NCBI GenBank assembly: GCA_037976565.1
Contig: CP137672.1
Location: 37,353,672 to 37,417,671 of the forward strand
Source of the DNA: Mesocentrotus franciscanus
Taxonomy: Eukaryota > Echinodermata > Echinoidea > Camarodonta > Strongylocentrotidae
DNA: 64,000 nucleotides
Direction: 5' to 3'
Shown here: piece after piece, positions 47,078-57,057 of the stretch
How the letters are laid out: every line of letters starts with the position of its first letter
How positions within the stretch are numbered: position 1 is the first letter of the stretch
The notes under the pieces: generated by a model
What the model was told of the DNA's origin: nothing
Databases searched by the model: none
Seen by the model: only the letters and a program-made list of their open reading frames with translations
Program-made: the position numbers and the translations under genes

Positions 47078-47515
47078 ATGCATTCATGAATTGGCACCAA
47101 TTTATCTGCAAGAACTAATCCATGAATATAAACCCTCACGTAATCTTCGGTCATCTTCTCAATTAAACCTAATGTCTACTTCTGTATCAACTCTTTCTTA
47201 TGGCCATCGCTCTTTTTCCAAAGCTTCTGCTGATTTTTGGAACAAACTACCGTTAAATGTAAAAAACTGTCAAACTGTTAGCCAATTCAAAACTTCTCTT
47301 AAGACACATTTATTCAAAATTGCTTTTAATGATTAACTTACTCTGTTCACATTGATGTGTATTTCATATGTATTGTAATTTGTAGGTTCATTTGCACTTT
47401 TTTGTTTTGTTTAATATGTAATTGTTTATCAGTCTATTCTGTTTGTTATAGCGCTTAGAGACTTCGGTGGTAAGCGCTTTATAAGAAACGTTGTTATTAT
47501 TATTATTATTATTAT
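47078..47515 (+). mobile_element. 5'-truncated CR1/L2-like non-LTR insertion
   Basis: The frame 47091-47336 encodes the end of a CR1/L2-like RT protein (LAPIYLQELI, YKPSRNLRSS, FWNKLPLNVKNCQTV, FKTSLKTHLFK). A 3' UTR follows, ending GCGCTTTATAAGAAACG and (TTA)n. Duplication copy A has the empty site (about 39732-39745), so the element inserted after or during divergence of the two copies. TATG occurs at both borders and may be a short target duplication. Confidence 0.8.
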
Positions 47516-48079
47516 GCCGGGGATATGAGTTACCATGAGGGTCGTTGCTCGAACGTCTTGAATAGGAGGCACCTTACTTAGTGGTCATAAAGTACTTTTT
47601 CATCACTTTTGTCAGCAGGACAGATATAACAGAAATCGAGCGATAATTACTAAAACACAATCTACTGCCTCGAACATTCAAAGATCGGTGTATAAGCCGT
47701 GCGGTTTTCCACTGGTTCGGAACACAACTTTCAATTACTAAAGATAGAGTTATTAATTGAAGAACGTGTTTTTAATTTCACATTCATCCTGTTCATGTAC
47801 ATTTTCTGCCTGTAAATTTTCCCCCTAATTGTTGCAAGTATTATGCAAGCCTTTTAGGCATTGATATTCAGCTTCCATGATTCAGCATACAAAAAAGTGT
47901 ATTGCTGTGGGGGCAAGGGCGTATCTAGGTGGGGTTGTTTTTGGTGTTTAAACACCTCCCTTGCAAACATGGGGCTTGGCAAGCACACTACCCCCATTTT
48001 GCCCCCCCATTTTGAAAATGCTTTTTTTTTTTTTTTTTTTACTTAGTGCTCACTCTTCCCCCCTCCCCCCATTGAGCGA

Positions 48080-48690
48080 AATATCGGTCGGCGCAATTAT
48101 TGAACTCAAATATTGCAAGAACATGAAATCCTTTTTAAACTTCTGGCAAAACCATAATACATTTTCTTTCAATAGGTTAAAGAAAGCTATACTTAACAAA
48201 TTACAAGATAGGTATATAAAACCTAAAAAGACAGTCTATACTGAATAATCTACAAAATTCAAAACATATAGAATCCTAAAAACAAAATACAAGTTGGAAA
48301 ACTATTTATTACTCGATATTGACAAATCACATAAAGCTAAATACACGGAAATCAGAATAAGCAATAGTAACTTCATGATAGAAGAAGGTCGGTACAAGAA
48401 AATAACATTAATAGATAGGATATGCCCCCTTTGTAAAATTCGCATAGAGAATGAAATACACTTCCTAACAAAATGTACAAACTTAATAGATCTCAGATTT
48501 AAAATATACTCTAAACTTAACAATGTAGTATCTGACTTTCAAAACCTAAACGACGATGAAAAATTTAAACTAATGATGTCCAATGACGAAACCGGCATAA
48601 ATGCAATAATAATATTTGGAATAAGCGAAATGTACGACAAACGAATAGAACTACAGAAAAATAATAAGTCAACATAAAAATACACATAAC
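48080..48690 (+). pseudogene. 3' end of an L1/Tx1-like non-LTR RT protein, with one stop
   Basis: One frame runs from about 48080 to 48677, broken only by TAA at 48246. The later part has a typical C-terminal RT zinc-binding module: ISNSNFMIEEGRY, then RICPLCKIRIENEIHFLTKC (C-x2-C...H-x4-C). The upstream part (FLNFWQNHNTFSFNRLKKAI) fits the preceding linker. It is 5'-truncated. An A-rich tail (48709-48735) and (TATG)n sequence follow. Confidence 0.7.
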
Positions 48691-48739
48691 ATCCCCCCTT
48701 CCTCCGCTTTGAAAAAAAACAAACAAAAAAAACATAAAT

Positions 48740-48835
48740 ACATATGTATGTGTGTAACTATGTACATTCGTGTGTATGTGTAGGTATGTATAGATGTCCA
48801 TGTCTATGTATATGTATATGTATGTATATTTGTAC
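48740..48835. repeat. (TATG)n-like microsatellite
   Basis: Interrupted TATG/TGTA repeats after the A-rich tail of the preceding element. Confidence 0.75.
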
Positions 48836-48911
48836 CATATAGACCCTATAAATACTTTACTACACAAACTGCACTTTTATGTTGTAATCAAATATCTTTG
48901 ACTTTTCAACA

Positions 48912-51900
48912 TTATATATATATAAAGACATTTATAATGCGCAACATATCCACCCAGATGGTGCTCAAGGCGCTTACAATGAGCTACATATAAACTATAC
49001 TTAGATATAATTATGCTTACATTACATTTTACATGGTGAAAAAGATGTTAATTATAGTTCAAGTTGGCCATTAGATAAGTTTTCAGACAAGCCTTGAAAT
49101 GATCTACTGATTTACAGTCCTTTAGTGTGTTTGGGAGACTGTTCCACAATCGGGGAGCTGCTGATGCAACTGCTCGATCTCCCCATGATCATCTGGTTTT
49201 AGGGATGATCAGAGTTGATGTATTCGAAGAACGGAGACCAGAACGACCAGGCTTGCGAAAGTTGAGTAGAGAAGAGATGTACTGTGGCGAGGAGAACTTC
49301 AAGGCACGGTATGTGATCAGAAGGATTTTGTAGGTGAGACGATGTTGAACAGGAAGCCAATGCAGGGATTTAAGGACTGGTGTGAAGTGGGAGGACGTGT
49401 ATATGTTACTAGACGGGCAGCAGCATTCTGAACAAGTTGGAGCCTCTTAGCTTGAGACATGGGGATGCCATAGAGTAAAGAGTTACAACAATCGATGCTC
49501 AACTGCCTTTGTGGTGAGATACTTGCGAATAGCACGGAGATTGCGGAGACTGTGGATCGCGAGTTTAACACACGATGATACTTGGGACTCCATGGTCATA
49601 TTGGAGTAAAAAATAACTCCAAGATTTCGCACTTTCTTCACTGGAGTAATATTGATGACGAACCAATATTCAGATTGGGGATTACCAACTTGGTGAGTTG
49701 CTGCTTTGAACCCCAGCATAACAAACTGAGATTTTTCGTCATTGAGCTTTAAGTAATTCTCCTTCATCCAATTCCTAATGTCACTTATACAGGCTTCAAC
49801 ACGAACCATCCACGCATCAACTTCCTTGCGAGGGAGAACACGAAAAGTATATCTGCGTGTCATCAGCATACATATGGTGATTGAGATTATGCCTCTTGAT
49901 GATCATGAAGGGGAAGAGTGTAAATGTTGAAAAGTTGTGGCCCAAGTACCGATCCCTGGGGCACAGAGAAGCCAAGATGGACTGTCTTAGACACAGTACT
50001 GCGTACACAAACCCTCTGTGATCTGTTTGAGAGATAAGATGTTAACTACTAGTGAGCCTCTACCAATGCCCATAGACTGAAGTCTCTCTAGGAGTATAAC
50101 ATGGTTAACAGTGTCAAACGCACTACTCAGATCGAGCAGAATCAGCCCAGTTACTTTTCCACTGTCCATTCCGGTGAGGATATCATTTTGCACTCGTAAG
50201 AGGGCAGTCTCAACACTGTGTTTTTCTCTGTAAGCTGATTGGAAGTTGTCTTGAAGGTTATTGTCATTCAAGAAGGACTGAAGACGAATGGATACAATGC
50301 GTTCGATAACCTTCGATAGGAAGCTTAGATTTGCCACAGGTCGATAACTCGCAAAGTCTTGCCTGTCAAGATTTGGTTTTTTCAGGAGAGGCTTCACGAG
50401 AGCCTGTTGCATTGAAGCTGGAAAGCTAGAACGTCGAAGAGACTTATTAACAAAGTCTGTAATATATGGCGCAAAGTCGTCAATGCATTCTTTTAGAAGG
50501 GCAGTAGGAATTGGATCTAGCTCACATGATGATGTTGGAGAACCCATGACAACCCTCTTGATCTCACTAATAGAAGTTTGGGCGAAATCAGTCAAAACCG
50601 GAACAGATGATAACTAACAATGCTGTACACACTGTCCTGACGAAAGCTCGGCATCAATGTCATCACGGATCTTGGTGACCTTGTTGAAAAACTGACAAAA
50701 GTTATCAGCCAGTATTTGGTCAGATGAAGCATCCGGAAGAACAGTTTCCTTCTTTCGGTGCAGCAGAGTGTCTACAACAGTGAAGAGGCGTCTTTGATTT
50801 CCTTCGCATTCTCCAACACACTCTGAGTAGTAATCGGTTTTTGCCTTTTCAATTTCTTGGGAAACAACCTGACGTTGTGTCGTGTATAATTTGCGGTCTT
50901 CTTCACTTCTAGTACTCCTCCACTTGCGCTCAAGGCGTCTTCTAAGGCACTTAGCAGCATGAATTTTCTCAGCCATCCATGGACTCGAAGGTTTGATAGT
51001 AACACTTCTAGTCTTTTTAGGTACTAGCTTATCAAGAAGACTGGTGAGAGAAAGATCATATATTTCGATAGACGAAGAGATGCTGCTATCCTCAGTGTCA
51101 ATTTCGGACAAAGATTGATGGACTCCAGATCGGAATTGTTCTCTGTTCATTGATCGTAGAGGGCGAGTTGTGACAGTCCTTCGAGAAGGGGGTGGCTTTC
51201 TTAGATCAAGGTTACACTGGACAGCATGGTGGTCAGATACTCCTAGGATAACAGATACATCAGAAACAAGAGTGGCTGAATCCCGAGTAATGAGCAAATC
51301 AAGTGTATGGCCATGTAGATGAGTCCCTTCTCGTACAAGCTGCTTCATACCGTAGGATGAAAGTATGTTTATAAACTGCCTTGCCCGTACGTCACTGAAA
51401 TCGTCGACCCATACATTGAAGTCCCCTGTCAGGACAACTTCGGTGGGATCAAGAACAAATGAGTCAAGTACGGTAGCAAACTCTTCAAGGAACAGACTAT
51501 AAGGTATTCGCTGCCCTTGCTCTTCCACTACATCTGGGCGATAAATGACAAGGAGAATAAGTGAACGGGATTGGCATGAAACTCGAGCTTGATAAGCTTC
51601 AAATGACTTGAAATGTTGTACAGCTTCTGACTTGACCGACAGTGAAGATTTGAACAACAGTCCGACACCACATCCTCCTTTTCCTTGTCGATCCTTATGG
51701 TTAAAGGTATATCCCTCAGGTATACAGTTTCCCAAAATAACATCATCATCATCCTTTAACGATGTCTCGGTCAATGCGAGGATGTCAAAATCATTATCAA
51801 GTACAAATTCAACGATACCGGTAGTCTTATTCCTTACTGATCTAGCGTTCAATGTACACATCTTTGCCGAGAGTCTAGTAGGTACTACTGATATTAAGTT

Positions 51901-52076
51901 TCTAGATTCAGAACCACGACATGAAGAATGATGTGCACGATGTCCTCGACGACTTGGTTTCACAGAACATATGCCATAGTCCCGTAATAAGTGATAGGTA
52001 CTCAGTGGTATAAGTCTCTCTCTCTTCAGTGCCCACGCGGCTGATGTTGCCAAAAGGGCTAATGTAAAACTTGGCA
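48912..52076 (-). mobile_element. Nearly full-length L2/CR1-like non-LTR retrotransposon, inactivated
   Basis: From the 5' side (52076) the frame starts at an ATG with a hydrophobic segment (MPSFTLALLATSAAWAL). An apurinic-type endonuclease domain follows (LNARSVRNK, ALTETSL, GCGVGLLF, VVLTGDFNVW, GVSDHHAV). The frame stops at TAG 50614-50616 and resumes in the same frame with the RT fingers and palm (LLKKPNLDRQDFASYRPVANL, YREKHSVETALL, LLDLSSAFDTVNH). Frame breaks follow near 50030. YADDTQIYF (about 49870) and later RT/thumb pieces (IRNWMKENYLKLNDEKS, VQNAAARLV) are in shifted frames. The C-terminal end lies near 49080-49200. The 3' UTR ends with GCGCATTATAAATGTC and (TA)n at about 48912. 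Confidence 0.85.
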
Positions 52077-52680
52077 TGATTAAGAGATCTTTCACAGCTT
52101 TAAATGAGAAAGGATGGCTCAAGCTTTATAAGGCCATTATAAGACCTACTATGGAATATTGCAACTCTGTATGGGCCCCTGTCTTCAAAAAGGATGAAGA
52201 TCTACTAGAGAAAGCACAACAGAGGGCGACTAGACTCCTACCCCATCTACGCCATCTAGACTATCCTGAACGATTAAAGATTCTGGGACTACCAACTCTC
52301 TCATACAGAAGACAAAGGGCCGAATTAATTCAAATTTATAAGATTTCAAGAGGACTAGATCGAATTGAGCTAAACAACTTATTTCGGATTGACGACAGTG
52401 GCAGAACCAGAGGTCATAGCATGAAACTAAAAAAGCAAAGGTGCAGATCACAGTTAAGGCAGAATTCCTTTTCAGTTAGAAGCATAAACAATTGGAATGC
52501 ATTACCAGAGGACGCAGTTTCTGCCACTAGTGTTAATATATTCAAATCTGTTGTTGAGAGGCACTGGAAAACCCATCCACTTAAGTTTCACCCTATCAGA
52601 GACTACCCAATGTGACGAGGGGCAAATAAGCTATAAGCTTTACGTCTCTACATCCAAGTAAATCCAAGTAAGTAAGTAAG
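52077..52680 (+). mobile_element. 5'-truncated non-LTR element, C-terminal RT portion and tail
   Basis: The frame to 52615 reads from the RT thumb region onward: IIRPTMEYCNSVWAPV, EKAQQRATRLLP, LKILGLPTLSYRR and NNWNALPEDAV. These blocks are typical of CR1/Jockey-like elements. After the TGA, a short UTR ends in (AAGT)n at about 52660-52680. It abuts the start of the minus-strand element at 52076, so its 5' truncation point coincides with that element's 5' end. Confidence 0.8.
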
Positions 52681-52815
52681 TATCCTGAGATCAGCACACT
52701 TGGGTTGAATAGACAAAAGATCTTCTCTGGTGTAGGTGATAGTACGCATTGTCACAATAGAAGCTAATAGGATCAGGAGACTCACAACAATAGTCACCAT
52801 GCCGATGCTAGCCAT
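52681..52815 (-). pseudogene. N-terminal fragment of another non-LTR ORF (tentative)
   Basis: On the minus strand an ATG at 52815 opens MASIGMVTIVVSLLILLASI, then ITYTREDLLSIQPK, before reaching the tail of the plus-strand insertion. The hydrophobic start followed by a YTREDLL-like motif resembles N-termini of L2/CR1-like ORFs. It parallels the start of the element at 52076, and may be a separate copy cut by the plus-strand insertion. Confidence 0.4.
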
Positions 52816-53466
52816 GGCTGTCTATTCGTGTTCTGGTCAAACAATAGTAGAGAACATAATAGTACATCAAGCACTGTAATGGTTGACCATGGGCTCATAC
52901 AGGAACACGAAGAAAACATGAAGAAAACATAAATTAAACTGTACGTGTTCCAAACATCTCAATCCATCACAAAAATGATCTTGCTGGATCGTGAAGTGAT
53001 ACTTAAGAGACTGTTGATGAATTCAGAACACTATTCTTAAAACTATCAAGAACAATTCAGCAAAATCACAGAGCTCAACGTATCAACATTATTTTCATGA
53101 AGCACTAACTACTATTATACAATGAAGATTGAACAAAGTCTCTTGGCAATAAAAACAAACCGCCACTAATGCTAATCACTAGTATGATTATTTTTGAATA
53201 GATTGAATGTGAAGATGTAAAGTGCTCCGGCATTTAAAAATCATAAATTAACATCTCTGTAACAATCATTTTAATTGCTGTTCATGTGAAAATTAGTGCA
53301 TGGAACGACAATTTTTAAATTTTAAATCGAACATTCCTTAAGCTCCGAGAGACCTTTACAAACAATGACTTGGGGTGGGGTACTACCTTGCCCCCATTTA
53401 GCTGTTCAGATACAATCAGTGGTGCAACCAGGTAGTATGACAAATTGAAAGAAACAAATCCAATAT
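52816..53466. other. Gene-free AT-rich stretch
   Basis: I recognise no exon, repeat or RNA gene here. On the minus strand it lies downstream of the lectin stop codon and may hold that gene's 3' UTR. Confidence 0.4.
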
Positions 53467-54818
53467 TTATATCCCCCCTTCTTGCTCGCATATGTACCTT
53501 GATTGTTTGGAGCAATCCTTACTCTGCCAACTAATTTTAAGATCACCAATCCAAAGATGATAACAGTTAACATTCTCTTCAAACGGATCAGGATAGTCAA
53601 AAATTTTAAATGTAAGATTTGATCCGTCTAGCCACCTTGCCTCAATGAGACTTGTGCCGGTCAGCCCGATCCAGTGGGAGCACTCAAGGCATCCACTAAT
53701 GGCACTATAAAAGATGAAGGACTGTTCCTCGTACGACTCGATGAAGACCAGATGGGATCCGTATTTGGAACAAGCTGAAACCGCAGAAGCATGATTCACC
53801 TCGCAAGTGCTAAAATTGTAGAACGACCCATTGTATTTATATTCCACCGGAGGAGATGAGCATCCTTAAAAGATGAAAACAATATGTAAATTACTCAATT
53901 TTAAGAAAGTAGACAAAGTAATTATTCGGGGAGAAAATGAAATATTCAAAGAAAAATAGAAAAAGATAATGATGACGAAAATAATAATAATAATGATAAT
54001 AAAAATAATGACACTAAAAATAGATGAAAAGACTTTTAAAAATATATTACAGCTTTAATAATCAATGTCTAAATAAACCCCTGCTTATCATTGTTCATAT
54101 AAATGAAAAAGGGTGAAGGGAGGAAAGGGAAGGACAGAGAGAGAGAGAGAGAGACGAAGGGGGGGGCATTGTGGCTAGACCCATTATGATAATGATTACA
54201 TGACGTCATTTCAATGTTTCTCTTACTGGAGATGGTTTCTTGCGATGTCGTTGCGTCTGATCGTTCCGGCATCGTGACCGTTGGGCTCGTCGCGGTCTTG
54301 GTCTTCGCTTCTGTTGTCACCGACTCTGAATGGAATTTAAACAAAAACTAATGAGTGGGGGAAGAGCCGGAGTCGGGGAATGATTAAGAAACGACAGACA
54401 AAGAGAAAGAACGTGTGAAGAGGAGGGAAGAAGAACAACAACAAAAGAAGAAAAACGTTGTCGTTACACTTGTAGGCACTCCCCCTCCCCGGCCCCCCTT
54501 CACAAAATGTTTTAGCAACGCCCCTTATAGGAAATGACCGAAAAAAGGGCAGACAAAGACTGAAAGAGAGAGAAAGAGAGAGAGAGAGAGCATCTTCTTC
54601 TTTAGTTGCAACTATACGGAATTTTTTATTTACCCCCTGTAGAAAGTTTCTTCATGCTCTTTGTTCATTAATTTGCCACCCCCCTCTCCCGATACGCCTA
54701 AGTATATAACACCTACGTTTATCGCAATGTCTCCCTTGAAACCCACTTGAGCAGTGACAGTTGTAACCTTCCATAGTCTCCTCACACGAGCCGTTTTCAC
54801 AGAGGCTTTTGTCACAAT
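53467..54818 (-). CDS. EGF / Thr-rich stalk / C-type-lectin protein, 3' three exons
   Basis: Three exons join in phase 1: 54818-54717, 54325-54227 and 53864-53467, all with GT/AG borders. The first encodes one EGF-like domain with six Cys (CDKSLCENGSC...GYNCHCSSGFQGRHC). The second is a 33-codon Thr/Ser-rich segment, probably an O-glycosylated stalk. The third is a C-type-lectin-like domain: CSSPPVEY start, HASAVSACSKYGSHLVFI, HWIGLTG, ARWLDGS, NCYHLW and DCSKQSRYICEQ, then a stop five codons later. The EPN/QPD and WND calcium/sugar motifs are absent (YPDPFEENVNC and ISWQSKDC stand in their place), so classical sugar binding is doubtful. The product is secreted or a cell-surface ectodomain. 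Upstream exons, including a signal peptide, are not recognised in the window; further EGF modules are possible. Confidence 0.75.
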
Positions 54819-55154
54819 CTGCGAAATAAGTAATAAGGGATAAAACTCAATACTGATAAACAAATTATCATTACATTCTGTTCGGTTTGGTGTGAAAACT
54901 TATATATTTTCGGGATTTTGACAAATTAACATATAAAAGATAAGCAAGACTAATGATACTACATTTTTACCAGGGCTTAAATACATCAAAGGCAATGAAG
55001 ACCATAATCCATAGCCATTGGATACCACTTTCGTTAGTGTCAGTGCCCCCTTCTAAAATTCACAGTTTTGCCTGGTGGTTTTCACTGCCCTTGCCGACCA
55101 AACATTTTTATTCATCCCCCGTCAATTGTACCAGGCTTTATTTTGTCAAAGGTG

Positions 55155-55265
55155 TATGGTAAGGGTTAGAGTTGCAATTGACTTTTAGGTAAGGGTTAGA
55201 GTTGCAATTGGCTTTTAGGTTAGGGTTAATGTTAGGGTTAGGATTAGAGTTGGGGTTAGGTATAG
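55155..55265 (+). repeat. Degenerate telomere-like (TTAGGG) interstitial repeat
   Basis: Variants of GGGTTAG follow one another, including two copies of a 34-bp unit (AAGGGTTAGAGTTGCAATTG...CTTTTAGGT) and then GTTAGGGTTAATGTTAGGG. It lies upstream of the visible lectin exons. A weaker GGTTTAGGGTAAGGG patch is at 16790. Confidence 0.6.
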
Positions 55266-55889
55266 CGTTTGTTCCAGTTACAGGAAAAAACAAGTTAATG
55301 ATCGAGCCGGTTCTCCCCCACAATGCATTGCGCGACATTTTTGTGTGACGTAGGGTCCTCACAACACAGACAGAGACGACTCGACTAGACTAGACTGTGG
55401 TCCTCACATACCACTCTGTCTATACCAAATTCGTACGTTCGTATGTTGAACTTGTCAGTCCAAATATTGTTTAGCCATTGGCAACATCTCCCCCTGTCTT
55501 TAAGGGTTTGGGATCGATGCCAAAGAAACTTTTCTTGCTACCATTCCCTGGCCGATTTGAACAACCGTAAGCCTGGCACATCAGCATCTTGAATAGGCTA
55601 TTTTCGTAAATTCGTAACGTAACCAAATTTGATGCATACGTCTTTGTGAAGTGCCTCGATACAAACTATTTTATTCACCTGATAAGAATAACAGTATTTC
55701 AACAGTCAGAATGCAAACTGCATATATTATGTGTTGCTAGGTAGGGCAAGTCATAATGTTTGTCCAACCATGGACCTATTACGGATGGACATTCGACGTG
55801 ATTCTTTCTTTGATCCAATGAGAGTCACCGCCTTCTGATTATGTGCATCTTAATGAGAACATTCAGCTGTTTTAACAATGACGACTGCG

Positions 55890-55974
55890 TAAGCAATTCA
55901 ATTCAATTCAATTCGTTTATTCACTCAATATGTAAAAACAGATACATACAATTGCGTATGAACGCATATGATAA
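55890..55974 (-). repeat. 3' tail of a non-LTR element with (AATTG)n repeat
   Basis: CAATTCAATTCAATTCGTTTATTCA, read on the minus strand, is a GAATAAACGAATTG end followed by (AATTG)n, the usual form of a retroposon tail. No coding part is visible. The LTR element inserted next to it. Confidence 0.4.
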
Positions 55975-56402
55975 TGTAAGGTTTAAATTTTAATGATCCA
56001 AATGGTTACATGTTTATTTTACATTTAGCTCTCCACTCTCAGCACTCTGTTATGCTTCAGCACACTCCTGACCTACATTCATTGTCTGATGTCTGGCTTC
56101 TATTGTTCTGTCCCTATTCATTCATTCTCATTCACATTACCTGCCATAGCACCACACACACGCACACACTCTTCCTATCTATTGGCTATTCACCCCAGCT
56201 CACTATAGGCACATGGCACTCTATCTTTCCTTAGGCTTTCTATTGGTTATCTTTCCTTAGGCTTTCTTGTGATTGGTTGTTATTGTTTTATGGACTGGAT
56301 GTCAGCCATCTTGGCAGCCATTTTGGAGATGTATTAAAATATAGCAGTGCAGCTCAAGTCAACAATCATGTAAGACTAGTTTTGTCTTGTGTGAGTCTTA
56401 CA
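55975..56402 (+). repeat. 5' LTR (428 bp)
   Basis: It begins TGTAAG and ends CTTACA, perfect 6-bp inverted ends of the TG...CA type. The U3-like part has three ATTGG (inverted CCAAT) words at 56181, 56242 and 56272, and a 20-bp direct repeat TATCTTTCCTTAGGCTTTCT at 56222 and 56248. A TATA-like ATTAAAATATA lies near 56332. Confidence 0.85.
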
Positions 56403-56404
56403 AC

Positions 56405-56419
56405 TGGTGGCAGCAGTGG
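56405..56419 (+). promoter_or_regulatory. Candidate primer-binding site
   Basis: TGGTGGCAGCAGTGG begins two bases after the LTR end, starts with the TGG expected to pair with a tRNA CCA end, and is in the correct place. I did not identify the tRNA. Confidence 0.6.
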
Positions 56420-57057
56420 TTTTTCTGCACTAAACTGTAATTGCAGCCTTCCTTCATGTAGAAATTTCTGCAGTTTTTTACAGGTGGTAAGTTGCAAAGT
56501 GAAATTCTCCCTCCATCTTTAACTGTGAATGTGAATGTTTGAGAGCATGAATCACCCTTCTTCTCACTGATTAGTTAGTGTTTGTGTGCATTCACCCTCC
56601 TTCATTAATTACTGAAGATTTATCTTGAGTTTTTGAGCCTTGATTCTTTCCTACATCAGTAATTGTATGAATTCCTGCATTCATCCTTCATCAGTGAGTG
56701 AGATTTTGTACCCTTCTTCATACTGAAGCTGTATTTTTGTGAATTCCTGCATTCATCCTTCATCGGTGAGTGAGGTATTTTTTCACCCTTCATACAGAAC
56801 TGCAGTATTTTTTTTCCAGCAACTTATCACAGTCAGATTGCATGTACAGTCTCCTTTGGCTGCCGTACATTACAGCATTCTCCTGCATATTCTACATAGT
56901 TTTGGCGTAGCAACATAACCAGTTGCAGAATACACCCTCATTCCATTATAGCCGCTCACCACAGATATTTCAACTGTCAAGTTTGCATTTTTTTCATCTG
57001 CACTCAGAGTGACCCCCCCCTTCCTTCACACTCATTTGGGAAGTTTTGCTGTACAAT
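56420..57057 (+). other. Untranslated leader of the LTR retrotransposon
   Basis: About 640 bases before gag with no long frame. A duplicated unit, AATTCCTGCATTCATCCTTC followed by ATC(A/G)GTGAGTGAG, occurs at about 56669 and 56740. Confidence 0.6.

Larger units (their letters stand above)
44063..47856. repeat. Segmental duplication, copy B
   Basis: Homologue of 36870-40052 in direct orientation, offset by about 7.2 kb. Extra material in copy B includes a diverged SINE region (44300-44460, containing GGGTTCGAACCGGGACC), an insert at about 45175-45255 and a non-LTR insertion at 47078-47515. Confidence 0.85.
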
